Of a stretch of 64,000 nucleotides of DNA, positions 1 to 12,215 are shown in pieces. Below the pieces are notes generated by a model. It was not told the origin of the DNA. It was given only the letters and a program-made list of their open reading frames with translations, and searched no databases. The position numbers were made by a program, and so were the translations under genes. Location: positions 8,060,992-8,124,991 of the forward strand of contig JAJEKV010000058.1 of assembly GCA_021234155.1 (NCBI GenBank), given 5' to 3'. This DNA is from Isoetes taiwanensis. Lineage: Eukaryota > Streptophyta > Lycopodiopsida > Isoetales > Isoetaceae. Numbering within the stretch: position 1 is the first letter of the stretch; each line of letters starts with the position of its first letter.

Positions 1-3000
1 GCCCGAATCGACAAGGAGAGGGCCTCAGCGTAAACCACGTGGGTTGCGGGCTCTAGAAGGGTTTACGTTTTGGGGCGAGAATCTGATCTGTTGCACTTGG
101 GACTGGCGAGAAGCGGCGGCCCGAGAATCACGGAGCAAAGGGGAGCCCGGCGGGCGGAGTTTGGGCCTTTCCTCCTCCCGATGTGGCAAGTAGAAGAAGT
201 CGGGCACTTTTGCGATGGCAAGACATTACGTAAATTCGCAATTAATGCATTGCGAAAATAAATTCGGTTTTGCGGCGGGATCCCTAATTCATCTCGGCAC
301 CACGGCCCAATTTTGAATTTTTGGAGAAGGTCTAGGTCAAAGGGTTAGCATTAGAGCGGTCGGGGCAGCCCGTTGCGGAACAACCGGCTGGGCACCCTTC
401 CCCAAGTCAAGCGAGGCGGGGACCTTGCGGGGATCCCTCACAAGAGGGGAGAGTCCAGGACCCGGGAGGCGGGATCAAAAAAGTTCAGAGGCAGCCCTTC
501 TGGCGGCGCTCCCGGGGCTGCGCTAATGACCACCCTCCGGGCCGGTTCCCCTATCCGGCCCGTTGGATCCTCCGTTCGGGGGGCCCCTCTTGGGGAAGGT
601 CAAAAGATTCCAGATCGGTCGGGAGAACTTGTCAAACGGCGGGCGTCGATGTCGGCCTTGTAGAAACCGCCTTTGTTTTGTCGTTCGAGACGCAGGGATG
701 CTCGGAATGGCAAATAGACCCTGCCAAATCGTCAGGAATGGCGAAATTACCCTAGGGAGCAAGTTACGGTCGGTTTTTGAGAAAGAAGGAAACACTCCGC
801 CCTCCGCGGCGGTATCGCATGCACATCCTAGGCCAATTGACTACGAGTGTGATGGAAGTGAGCTACTTTGGCTTCTTGGGTTCGGGTGGTCTTACGGCCA
901 CGGAACTTAGTCCCGAGGGCAATGTCGGCGTTACGAGTCCATTGGCGGTCGGTCAGCGATTCGAGGAGGAGGGAGGTCGCCCGTCCGTCCCGAGGGCCTT
1001 GGGGAGAGAAATTTGGGGCAAGCGACCTCAGGAGGATTTTAGAGTCAGCTCACGGCGTCAACACCCCAACCCCACTTCAAGACGGCGCAAGGTCGGCCCG
1101 AATCGACAAGGAGAGGGCCTCGAAGCGTAAACCACGTGGGTTGCGAGGGCTCTAGAAGGGTTTTACGTTTTGGGGGCGAGAATCTGTCTGTTGCGCAGGA
1201 CCTGGCGAGCAGCGGTAGCCGAGAATCACGGAGCAAGAGGCCAGGCGGGCGGAGGTTTGGGCCTTTCCTCCTCCCGATGTGGCAAGTAGAAATGGGGGGC
1301 TTTTTGCGATGGCAAGACATTAAGTAAATTCGCAATTAATGCATTGCACGAAAATAAATTCGGTTTTGCCGGGTGGGATCCCTAATTCATCTCGGCCTAC
1401 GGCCCAATTTTGAATTTTTGGGAGAAGGTCTAGGTCAAAGGGTTAGCATTAGAGCGGTCGGGGGCAGCCCGTTGCGGGGAACAGCGGTGGCACCCTCCCC
1501 AAGTCAAGCGAGGCCGGGGACCTTGCGGGGATCCCTCACAAGAGGGGAGAGTCAGGACCCGGGCCCGGGATCAAAAAGTTCGAGGCAGCCCCTTCTGGCG
1601 GCGCGGGGGAGGGCTGCGCTAATGACCACCCTCCGGGCCGGTTCCCCTATCCGGCCGTTGGATCCTCCGTTCGGGGGCCCCTCGCCGGGGAAGGTCAAAA
1701 GATTCAGATCGGTCGGGAGAACTTGTCAAACCTGGGGCGTCGATGTCGGCCTTGTAGAAACCCGCCTTTGTTTTTGTCGTTCGGACGCGGGATGCTCGGA
1801 ATGGCAAATAGACCCTGCCAAATCGTCAGGAATGGCGAAATTACCCTAGGGAGCAAGTTACCGCGGTCGGTTTTGCGAAAAAGAAGGAAACACTCCGCCC
1901 TCCCGCGGCGGTATCGCATGCACATCCTAGGCCAATTGACTCACGAGTGTGATGGAAGTGAGCTACTTTGGCTTCTTGGAGTCCGGGTGGTCTTACGGCC
2001 CACGGAACTTGGTCCCGAGGGCAATGTCGGCGTTGAGTCCATTGGCGAGTCAGATCGCGATTCGGGAGGCGGAGGCGCCCGTCAGTCCCGGGGCCTTGGG
2101 GAGAGAAATTTGGGGCAAAAAGCAGCCTCGGGAGGATTTTAGGGTCAGCTCTGGCGTCAACACCCCAACCCCACTTCAAAGACACGGCAAGGTCGGCCCG
2201 AATCGACAAGGGAGGGCCTCGAAGCGTAAACCACGTGGGTTGCCGGGCTCTAGAAGGGTTTTCACGTTTTGGGGGGGCGAGTCTGGTCTGTTGCACGCAG
2301 GACTGGCAGAAGCGGCAGCCCGGAGAATCACGGAACAAGGGGCGGCGGCGGGCGGAGTTTGGGCCTTTCCTCCTCCCGATGTGGCAAGTAGAAGTCGGGG
2401 AGCTTTTGCGATGGCAAGACATTAAGTAAATTCGCAATTAATGCATTGCGAAAATAAATTCGGTTTTGCCGGTGGGATCCCTAATTCATCTCGGCCTACG
2501 GCCCAATTTTGAATTTTGAGGAGAAGGTCTAGGTCAAAGGGTTAGCATTAGAGCGGTCGGGGCAGCCCGTTGCGGGGGCAACGGTGGCACCCTCCCCAAG
2601 TCAAAGCGAGGCCGGGACCTTGCGGGGATCCCTCACAAGAGGGGAGAGTCAGGACCCGGAGGCCGGGATCCAAAAAGTTCGAGGCAGCCCTTCTGGCGGC
2701 GCTCCCCGGGGCTGCGCGCTAATGACCACCCTCCGGGCCGGTTCCCCTATCCGGCCGTTGGATCCTCCGTTCGGGGGCCCCTCTTGGGAAGGTCAAAAGA
2801 TTCAGATCGGTCAGGAGAACTTGTCAAAAGCGGGGCGTCGATGTCGGCCTTGTAGAAACCGCCTTTGTTTTGTCGTTGGGCGCGGGGATGCTCAGGAATG
2901 GCAAATAGACCTGCCAAATCGTCAGGAATGGCGAAATTACCCTAGGGAGCAAGTTACGGTCGGTTTTCGCGAAAGAAGGAAACACTCCGCCCTCCCGCGG

Positions 3001-6000
3001 CGGTATCCGCATGCACATCCTAGGCCAATTGACTACGAGTGTGATGGAAGTGAGCTACTTTGGCGCTTCTTGGAGTTGGGTGGTCTTACGGCCACGGAAC
3101 AGTCCCGGGGGCAATGTCGGCGTTACGAGTCCATTGGCGGTCGGTCAGCGATTCAGGAGGGAGGTCGCCCGTCCGTCCCCAGGGCCTTGGGGAGAGGAAA
3201 TTTGGGGCAAGCGACCTCGGGAGGATTTTAGGGTCAGCGCTCTGGCGTCAACACCCCCAACCCCACTTCAAGACCGCGCAAGGTCGGGCGAATCGACAAG
3301 GAGAGGGCCTCGAAGCGTAAACCACGTGGGTTGCGGGCTCTAGAAGGGTTTACGTTTTGGGGGCGAGTCTGTACATTGCACGCAGGACTGGGAAGCGGCT
3401 GGCCAGGAATCACTGAGCAAGGGAGGCGGCGGGGCGGAGTTTGGGCCTTTCCTCCTCCCGATGTGGCAAGTAGAAGTCGGGGGCTTTTGCGATGGCAAGA
3501 CATTCGTAAATTCGCAATTAATGCATTTGCCGCGAAAATAAATTCGGTTTTTTGCGGTGGGATCCCTAATTCATCTCGGCCTACGGCCCAATTTTGAATT
3601 TTAGGAGAAGGTCTAGGTCAAAGGGTTAGCATTAGAGCGGTCGGGGCAGCCGTTCGGGGGCAACAGAGCTGGCACCCTTCCCAAGTCAAGCGAGGCGAGG
3701 ACCTTGCGGGGATCCCTCACAAAGGGGAGAGTCCAGGACCCGGGAGGCGGGATCAAAAAGTTCGAGGCACCCTTCTGGCGGCGCTCCCGGGGCTGCGCTA
3801 ATGACCACCCTCCGGGCCGGTTCCCCTATCCGGCCGTTGGATCCTCCGTTCGGGGGCCCCTCTTCGGGAAGGTCAAAAGATTCAGATCGGTCAGGGAGAA
3901 CTTGTCAAACCCAGGCGTCGATGTCGGCCTTGTAGAAACGCCTTTGTTTTGTCGTTGGACGCAGGGATGCTCGGAATGGCAAATAGACCCTGCCAAATCG
4001 TCAGGAATGGCGAAATTACCCTAGGGAGCAAGTTACACGGTCGGTTTTGCGAAAGAAGGAAACACTCCGCCCTCCACGGCCGGTATCGCATGCACATCCT
4101 AGGCCAATTGACTACGAGTGTGATGGAAGTGAGCTACTTTGGCTTCTTGGGTTCGGGTGGTCTTCTGCCCGCGGAACTTGGTCCCCAGGGCAATGTCGGC
4201 GTTTGAGTCCATTGGCGAGTCGGATCAGCGATTAGGGAGGCGGAGGTGCCCCCGTCCCGTCCCGGGGCCTTGGGGAGAGGAAATTTGGGGCAAGCGACCT
4301 CGGGAGGATTTTAGGGTCAGCTCTGGCGTCAACACCCCAACCCCACTTCAAGACGGCGCAAGGTCGGCCGAATCGACAGGGAGGGCCTCGAAGCGTAAAC
4401 CACGTGGGTTGCGGGCTCTAGAAGGGTTTACGTTTTGGGGGCGAGTCTGGTACATTGCGCTGGGACCTGGCGGCAGCGGCAGAGAATACGGACAAGGAGG
4501 CCCGGCGGGCGGAGTTTGGGCCTTTCCTCCTCCCGATGTGGCAAGTAGAAGTGGGGAGCTTTTGCGATGGCAAGACATTAAGTAAATTCGCAATTAATGC
4601 ATTGCCGCGAAAATAAATTCGGTTTTGCGGCGGGATCCCTAATTCATCTCGGCTACACGGCCCAATTTTGAATTTTTGGAGAAGGTCTAGGTCAAAGGGT
4701 TAGCATTAGAGCGGTCGGGGGCAGCGGGTTGCGGGAACAGCAGGGTGGCACCCTTCCCCAAGTCAAGCGAGGCCGGGACCTTGCGGGGATCCCTCACAAG
4801 AGGGAGAGTCAGGACCCGGGAGGCGGGATCAAAAAAGTTCGAGGCAGCCCTTCTGGCGGCTCCCGGGGCTGCGCTAATGACCACCCTCCGGGCCGGTTCC
4901 CCTATCCGGCCGTTGGATCCTCCGTTCGGGGGCCCCTCTTGGGGAAGGTCAAAAGATTCGGATCGGTCGGGAGAACTTGTCAAACCGCGAGGCGTCTGAT
5001 GTCGGCCTTGTAGAAACCGCCTTTTTTTGTCGTTGAGACGCAGGGATGCTCGGAATGGCAAATAGACCTGCCAAATCGTCAGGAATGGCGAAATTACCCT
5101 AGGGAGCAAGTTACGGTCGGTTTTGCGAAAGAAGGAAACACTCCGCCCTCCCGGCCGGTATCGCATGCACATCCTAGGCCAATTGACTACGAGTGTGATG
5201 GAAGTGAGCTACTTTTGGCTTCTTGGAGTTAGGGTGGTCTTCGGCCCGCGGAACTTGGTCCCCAGGGGCAATGTCGGCGTTACGAGTCCATTGGCGAGTC
5301 GGTCAGCGATCCAGGAGGCGGAGGTGCCCGTCGATCCCGGGGGCCTTGGGGAGAGAAATTTGGGGCAAAAGCAGCCTCGGAGGATTTTAGGGTCAGCGCT
5401 TCTGGCGTCAACACCCCAACCCCACTTCAAGACGGCGCCAAGGTCGGCGAATCGACAAGGAGAGGGCCTCGAAAGCGTAAACCACGTGGGTTGCAGGGCT
5501 CTAGAAGGGTTTACGTTTTGGGGGGCGAGTCTCTGTCTGTTGCACTGGGACCTGGCAGCGGCGGCGTACCGAGAATACGGAGCAAGGGAACCGGCGGGCG
5601 GAGTTTGGGCCTTTCCTCCTCCCGATGTGGCAAGTAGAAGTCGGGGGGCTTTTGCGATGGCAAGACATTCGTAAATTCGCAATTAATGCATTGCGAAAAT
5701 AAATTCGGTTTTGCCGGTGGGATCCTAATTCATCTCGGGCCACGGCCCAATTTTGAATTTTAGGAGAAGGTCTAGGTCAAAGGGTTAGCATTAGAGCGGT
5801 GGGGCAGCCGTTGCGGGGCACAGCGAGGCTGGCACCCCTTCCCAAGTCAAGCGAGGCGGGACCTTGCGGGGATCCCTCACAAGAGGGAGAGTCCAGGACC
5901 CGGGGGGCGGGATCAAAAAGTTCAGAGGCAGACCCTTCTGGCGGCGCTCCCGGGGCTGCGCTAATGACCACCCTCCGGGCCCGGTTCCCCTATCCGGCCG

Positions 6001-9000
6001 TTGGATCCTCCGTTCGGGGGCCCCTCTTGGGGAAGGTCAAAAGATTCAGATCGGTCCGGGAGAACTTGTCAAACCCGCGGAAGCGTCGATGTCGGCCTTG
6101 TAGAAACCCGCCTTTGTTTTGTCGTTCGGGACGCAGGGATGCTCGGAATGGCAAATAGACCTGCCAAATCGTCAGGAATGGCGAAATTACCCTAGGGAGC
6201 AAGTTACCGCGGTCGGTTTTGCGAAAGAAGGAAACACTCCGCCCTCCGCGGCGGTATCCGCATGCACATCCTAGGCCAATTGACTACGAGTGTGATGGAA
6301 GTGAGCTACTTTGGCTTCTTGGAGTTGGTGGTCTTACGGCCCGCGGAACTTGGTCCCGAGGGCAATGTCGGCGTTAGAGTCCATTGGCGAGTCGGTCAGC
6401 GATTCGGAGGCGGAGGTGCCCGTCAGTCCCGGGGGCCTTGGGGAGAGGAAATTTGGGGCAAGCGACCTCAGGAGGATTTTAGGGTCAGCTGCGGCGTCAA
6501 CACCCCAACCCACTTCAAGACACGGCGCAAGGTCGGCCGAATCGACAAGGGAGAGGGCCTCGAAGCGTAAACCACGTGGGTTGCAGGGCTCTAGAAGGGT
6601 TTACGTTTTGGGGGCGAGTCTGGTCATTGCACTGGGACTGGGCGGCGGCAGCCGAGAATACGGAGCAAGAGGCCCGGCCGGGGCGGAGTTTGGGCCTTTC
6701 CTCCTCCCGATGTGGCAAGTAGAAGTGGGGAGCTTTTGCGATGGCAAGACATTAGTAAATTCGCAATTAATGCATTGCGAAAATAAATTCGGTTTTGCGG
6801 TAAGGATCCCTAATTCATCTCGGCCTACGGCCCAATTTTGAATTTTGAGGAGAAGGTCTAGGTCAAAGGGTTAGCATTAGAGCGGTCGGGGCAGCCCGTT
6901 GCGGAACAGCCAGGTGGCACCCTTCCCAAGTCAAGCGAGGCGGGACCTTGCGGGGATCCCTCACAAGAGGGAGAGTCCAGGACGGAGGCGGGATCAAAAA
7001 AGTTCGAGGCAGACCCTTCTGGCGGCGCTCCCGGGGCTGCGCTAATGACCACCCTCCGGGCCGGTTCCCCTATCCGGCCGTTGGATCCTCCGTTCAGGGG
7101 GCCCCTCTTGGGGAAGGTCAAAAGATTCAGATCGGTCAGGAGAACTTGTCAAACGCGGGGCGTCGATGTCGGCCTTGTAGAAACCGCCTTTGTTTTGTCG
7201 TTGAGACGCAGGGATGCTCGGGAATGGCAAATAGACCTGCCAAATCGTCAGGAATGGCGAAATTACCCTAGGGAGCAAGTTACCGCGGTCGGTTTTGCGA
7301 AAGAAGGAAACACTCCGCCCTCCGCGGCGGTATCGCATGCACATCCTAGGCCAATTGACTACGAGTGTGATGGAAGTGAGCTACTTTGGGCTTCTTGGAG
7401 TTCGGGTGGTCTTACGGCCCGCGGAACTTGGTCCCCAGGGCAATGTCGGCGTTCGAGTCCATTGGCGGTCGGTCAGCGATTCGGGCGGGGAGGTCGCCCG
7501 TCCGTCCCCGGGGCCTTGGGGAGAGGAAATTTGGGGCAAGCAGCCTCGGAGGGATTTTAGGGTCAGCTCTCGGCGTCAACACCCCAACCCACTTCAAGAC
7601 GGCGCAAGGTCGGCCGAATCGACAAGGAGAGGGCCTCGAAGCGTAAACCACGTGGGTTGCGGGCTCTAGAAGGGTTTACGTTTTGGGGGCGAGTCTACAT
7701 TGCACTGGGACTGGCAGAAGCGGCAGCGAGAATACGGAACAAAGAGGCGGCGCGGGCGGAGTTTGGGCCTTTCCTCCTCCCGATGTGGCAAGTAGAAGTC
7801 GGGGCTTTTTGCGATGGCAAGACATTACGTAAATTCGCAATTAATGCATTGCCGCGAAAATAAATTCGGTTTTGCGGTGGGATCCTAATTCATCTCGGCC
7901 TGCGGCCCAATTTTTGAATTTTAGGAGAAGGTCTAGGTCAAAGGGTTAGCATTAGAGCGGTCGGGGCAGCCCGTTGCGGGGCAGCCAGAGCTGGCACCCT
8001 TCCCCAAGTCAAAGCGAGGCCGGGGACCTTGCGGGGATCCCTCACAAGAGGGAGAGTCAGGACCCGAGGCCGGGATCAAAAAGTTCGAGGCAGCCCTTCT
8101 GGCGGCGCTCCCGGGGCTGCGCTAATGACCACCCTCCGGGCCGGTTCCCCTATCCGGCCGTTGGATCCTCCGTTCGGGGGCCCCTCTTGGGGAAGGTCAA
8201 AAGATTCAGATCGGTCAGGAGAACTTGTCAAACAGCGGGGCGTCGATGTCGGCCTTGTAGAAACCGCCTTTGTTTTGTCGTTCGAGACGCAGGGATGCTC
8301 GGAATGGCAAATAGACCCTGCCAAATCGTCAGGAATGGCGAAATTACCCTAGGGAGCAAGTTACACGGTCGGTTTTGCGAAAGAAGGAAACACTCCGCCC
8401 TCCACGGCGGTATCCGCATGCACATCCTAGGCCAATTGACTACGAGTGTGATGGAAGTGAGCTACTTTGGCTTCTTGGAGTTCGGGTGGTCTTCGGCCCA
8501 CGGAACTTGGTCCCAGGGGCAATGTCGGCGTTACGAGTCCATTGGCGAGTCAGATCGCGATTGGGGGGCGGAGGTCGCCCGTCCGTCCCCGGGGCCTTGG
8601 GGAGAGAAATTTGGGGCAAAAGCGAGCCTCGGGAGGATTTTTAGGGTCAGCGCTCTGGCGTCAACACCCTAACCCACTTCAAGAGACGGCGCAAAGGTCG
8701 GCCGAATCGACAAGGAGAGGGCCTCGAAGCGTAAACCACGTGGGTTGCGGGCTCTAGAAGGGTTTACGTTTTGGGGGCGAGTCTGTCTACATTGCACTGG
8801 GACTGGCGAGAAGAAGCGGCCGAGAATCACGGAACAAGAGGCCCGGCGGGGCGGAGTTTGGGCCTTTCCTCCTCCCGATGTGGCAAGTAGAAGTCGAAGG
8901 CTTTTGCGATGGCAAGACATTAAGTAAATTCGCAATTAATGCATTGCGAAAATAAATTCGGTTTTGCGGTGGGATCCTAATTCATCTCGGCCTGCGGCCC

Positions 9001-9863
9001 AATTTTGAATTTTGGAGAAGGTCTAGGTCAAAGGGTTAGCATTAGAGCGGTCGGGGCAGCCCGTTGCGGGGAACAGCCGGCTGGCACCCTTCCCCAAGTC
9101 AAGCGAGGCGGGACCTTGCGGGGATCCCTCACAAGAGGGAGAGTCCAGGACCCGAGGCGGGATCAAAAAAAGTTCGAGGCGACCCTTCTGGCGGCGCTCC
9201 CAGGGGCTGCGCTAATGACCACCCTCCGGGCCGGTTCCCCTATCCGGCCGTTGGATCCTCCGTTCGGGGGCCCCTCTTGGGGAAGGTCAAAAGATTCAGA
9301 TCGGTCAGGAGAACTTGTCAAACAGCGAGCGTCGATGTCGGCCTTGTAGAAACCGCCTTTGTTTTGTCGTTCGGACGCAGGGATGCTCGGAATGGCAAAT
9401 AGACCACCAAATCGTCAGGAATGGCGAAATTACCCTAGGGAGCAAGTTACGCGGTCGGTTTTGCGAAAGAAGGAAACACTCCGCCCTCCGCGGCGGTATC
9501 GCATGCACATCCTAGGCCAATTGACTACGAGTGTGATGGAAGTGAGCTACTTTGGGCTTCTTGGAGTTGGTGGTCTTCGGCCCGCGGAACTTGGTCCCCC
9601 GGGGGCAATGTCGGCGTCCCGAGTCCATTGGCGGTCGGTCAGGTCAGCGATTCGGGGAGGGAGGTGCCCCGTCGTCCCGGGGCCTTGGGGAGAGAAATTT
9701 GGGGCAAGCGACCTCGAGGAGGATTAGGGTCAGCAGCTCTGGCGTCAACACCCCAACCCACTTCAAGACGGCGCAAGGTCGGCCGAATCGACAAGGTGAG
9801 GGCCTCGGCGTAAACCACGTGGGTTGCGGGCTCTAGAAGGGTTTCGTTTTGGGGGGCGAGTCT
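1..9863. repeat. Satellite array, ~1.09 kb monomer, about nine tandem units
   Basis: The same ~1.09 kb GC-rich unit recurs head to tail. One invariant landmark (GCCTTTCCTCCTCCCGATG) starts at 165, 1261, 2363, 3445, 4520, 5609, 6694, 7767 and 8862, giving periods of 1073-1102 bp. Each unit carries three BamHI sites and an invariant block around GCGCTAATGACCACCCTCC. The array is cut by the left edge of the window, so its true size is unknown. Long blocks are identical between units, while the differences are 1-4 base gains or losses at a few fixed CG-rich or homopolymer sites. Open frames of 60-230 codons occur on both strands but change frame from unit to unit and match no family I recognise, so I treat the array as non-coding. 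Confidence 0.95.
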
Positions 9864-10740
9864 GGTCTTACGGCCCGCGGAACTTGATCCCGAGGGGCAA
9901 TGTCGGCATTAGGAGTCCATTGGCGAGAGCCAAATCGCGGTTTCGGTGAGGGAGGTTGCCGTCCTTCCGGGGGGCTTGGGGAGAGGAATTCAGGGCAAGC
10001 GTCCTTAGGAGGGATTTTAGTGTGTCGCTCGGCGGCGTCAACACCCCAACTCCACTTCAAGACATGGGCAAAGTCCGGCGAATCGACAAGGGAGGGGCCT
10101 CAGCGTAAACCACGTGGGTTGCGAGGGCTCTAGAAGGGTTTACGTTTTGGGGGCGAGTCACGGTCTTACGGCCCGCGGAACTTGATCCCGGGGCAATGTC
10201 GGCATTACGAGTCCATTGGCGAGAGCCAAATCGCGGTTCGGTGGGGAGGTTGCCCGTCCTTCCCGGGGCCTTGGGGAGAGAATTCGGGGGCAAGCGGCTT
10301 AGGAGGAGGATTTTTAGTGTCGCGCTCTGGCGTCAACACCCCAACTCCACTTCAAGACATGGCGCCAAAGTCGGCCGAATCGACAAGGAGGGCCTCGAAG
10401 CGTAAACCACGTGGGTTGCGGGCTCTAGAAGGGTTTACGTTTTGGGGGCGAATCTGGTCTTTTGGCCCGCGGAACTTGGTTTCGAGCAATGTCAGCGTTC
10501 GAGTCCATTGGCGAGCCAAATCGTGGTTCCAGGGGAGGGAGGTTGCCCGTTCTTCCCGGGGCCTTAGGGGGAGGAAATTTGGGAAAGCAGCCTCGGGGAG
10601 GATTTTAGGGTCAGCTCTGGCGTCAACACCCCAACTCCACTTCAAGACCGTCGCTAGGTCGGCCGAATCGACAAGGAGAGGGCCTCAAAGCGTAAACCAC
10701 GTGAGTTGCCGGGCTCTAGAAGGGTTTACGTTTTGGGGGC
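9864..10740. repeat. Three short (~290 bp) satellite sub-units at the array edge
   Basis: At 9864 the array jumps from the start of one unit straight to the segment beginning GGTCTTACGGCCCGCGG. It then repeats only that ~290 bp segment three times, starting at 9864, 10162 and 10456. The segment corresponds to the last quarter of the 1.09 kb monomer, ending with the shared GGGTTTACGTTTTGGGGGCG. These copies carry real substitutions relative to the main array, for example CTTGATCCCG for CTTGGTCCCG. This fits an older, less homogenised array margin that arose by an internal deletion followed by unequal exchange. Confidence 0.88.
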
Positions 10741-11053
10741 GAATCCTAATCTGTTGCGATTAGGCGTGGCGAGAAGGCTGCGGCCGAGAAGCATAGCAAG
10801 AGGCCGGCGGAGCGGAGTTTGGACTGTCCTCCTCCCGATGTGGCAATTAGAAGTCGGTAGCTTTTGCGGTGGCAAACCGCGATTAAATTCATAATTAATG
10901 CATTGCACGAAAATAAATTCTGATTTTTTGCCGGTTTGGATCCCTAATTCATCTCGGCACTACGGCCCAATTTTGAATTTTTGGAGAAGGTCTAGGTCAA
11001 AGGGTTAGCATTAGAACCGTCGGGGCAGCCGTTCTTGAGGCAACAGAGCTGAT
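10741..11053. repeat. Diverged terminal satellite unit (partial)
   Basis: This is a partial monomer that resumes the segment skipped by the short sub-units (CTGTTGCGATTAGGC..., the CTCCTCCCGATGTGGCAA landmark, the AATTAATGCATTGC block). It stops abruptly near 11053 after the GGGGCAGCCGTT block. It has more substitutions than inner units, for example GGACTGTCC for GGCCTTTCC and GCAATTAG for GCAAGTAG, as expected at a satellite edge. Sequence to the right shows no satellite similarity. Confidence 0.85.
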
Positions 11054-12094
11054 TTGGAAGATTTGGAAGATGCGGTTGACTTCAAGCCACAAAGAAACAT
11101 AAATTTAGTGGCTGCTTCTATCGGTCGGGTTGGAGAAAAATCCAAAATTTGTCCATCTAAACTTCTAAGAATGTGCATTTGAAAGATTTAGAACATGGAA
11201 GTGTCCCATTTGTAAGAGCTCTGAGGAGAGTCAAACCACAAATAATCTCGGAAATTTGGTTCTACCGGTCCAAGTCGAAATGTCTTGAAACCTCGGGCTC
11301 GAAATGGCAAATCAGGTGAAGAAGGCGATATCAACGAGAAGAATGCAAAATATCTTCAAGAATCCTTGGATCATGTTCATGCATATGTATCAATGCTAGA
11401 TTGTACCCAAGAGAAAATATAACAATGTACAAAACATAGGTTTATTGAACAAAGATCACTTGAACAATTGACATACTCCTCTGAGCTTGGCTTATGGTTT
11501 CTATCGTGAAGTCCTCCACTTGTCCATCCCCTTTGAACCATAGCTCCATGTCAAGTATGCGGCGTCGACCATGCATATGTCGGCGCTAGTATCATGTTAA
11601 TCTTTGTTTTTCTGTGGTGCTTCAAACCACGACCATCTTTTCAAGAAGCACCCTCATCATGCTAGGCGACTCTTTGGTTCCTAGCAATTTGGTCGATGCC
11701 TTCTCACCAATCACATACTTCTTTAACACTTTCATCCAGATGGATCGTTGTTTCATAGTCCTCATCTTGAGTGGAGGAGGGGGTTCCGCGGAGGATTCCC
11801 TTCCTTCTCATGCCCTCGGCGGCTCCTACACCAAGCTATAGATTAGAAAATAGATAAAATACAATAAAGTGTATAAACTTCTGAGTGTAGCCTTACTTGT
11901 GAAGGCGGGTTCCATATCTCTACGCTCTTGAATCCTCATCTCCTCACGAATGCGGTTCAAGCGTGAAGCATACCTTCCATGGCCATGTATCCCAAAAGCA
12001 ATAAAGAAAAAACTCACAATAAGCGCAATGAAAAACTAGGATCAGGATGGATTCGCAATACTCAAATCATAAAAGAAATGGGAAAAATGAAAGC
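11054..12094. other. Unique AT-rich spacer with weak minus-strand coding signal
   Basis: This stretch has no similarity to the satellite or to the duplicated block. On the minus strand the 11826-12017 frame contains the charged run RIREEMRIQERRDMEPAF. Short frames around 11.5-11.8 kb also read as plausible protein but are broken by stops. I recognise no family. It could be the far end of CACTA-2, the flank of that element, or a decayed gene. Confidence 0.35.
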
Positions 12095-12215
12095 CGGCCC
12101 GATGACTTTTAAAAACGAGGCGTCGTTTTAAGGCGTATAGGCGTCGTTTAACGGCGTTTAAAGGTCGTTCAACGGCGTCTATAACGGCGTTAGCGGCTAT
12201 AACGGCGTCGTCTGA
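12095..12215. repeat. CG-rich subterminal-type repeats (GCGTCGTTTAACGGCG family)
   Basis: About eight close copies of a GGCGTCGTTTAACGGCG-like motif lie in 120 bp, in both orientations because the motif is nearly palindromic. The same motif family fills 18.7-18.9 and 19.5-19.93 kb, next to the right terminus of CACTA-2. This cluster is therefore probably that element's opposite subterminal region. No CACTA terminus is visible just to its left. A hAT-type terminus with CG-rich repeats is an alternative. Confidence 0.5.

Noticed and set aside
7450-7465. GTTCGAGTCC resembling a Pol III B-box in some satellite units
   Set aside because: Other units read GTTACGAGTCC, there is no matching A-box or cloverleaf, and no terminator T-run follows.
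1-9863. Numerous 60-230 codon frames inside the satellite on both strands
   Set aside because: They shift frame between units, depend on the hotspot indels, and match no domain I know. GC-rich DNA yields long chance frames.
1-11053. CRISPR-like array, because of regular repeats with variable parts
   Set aside because: The units are ~1.09 kb satellite monomers in plant DNA with no short palindromic repeats or unique spacers.
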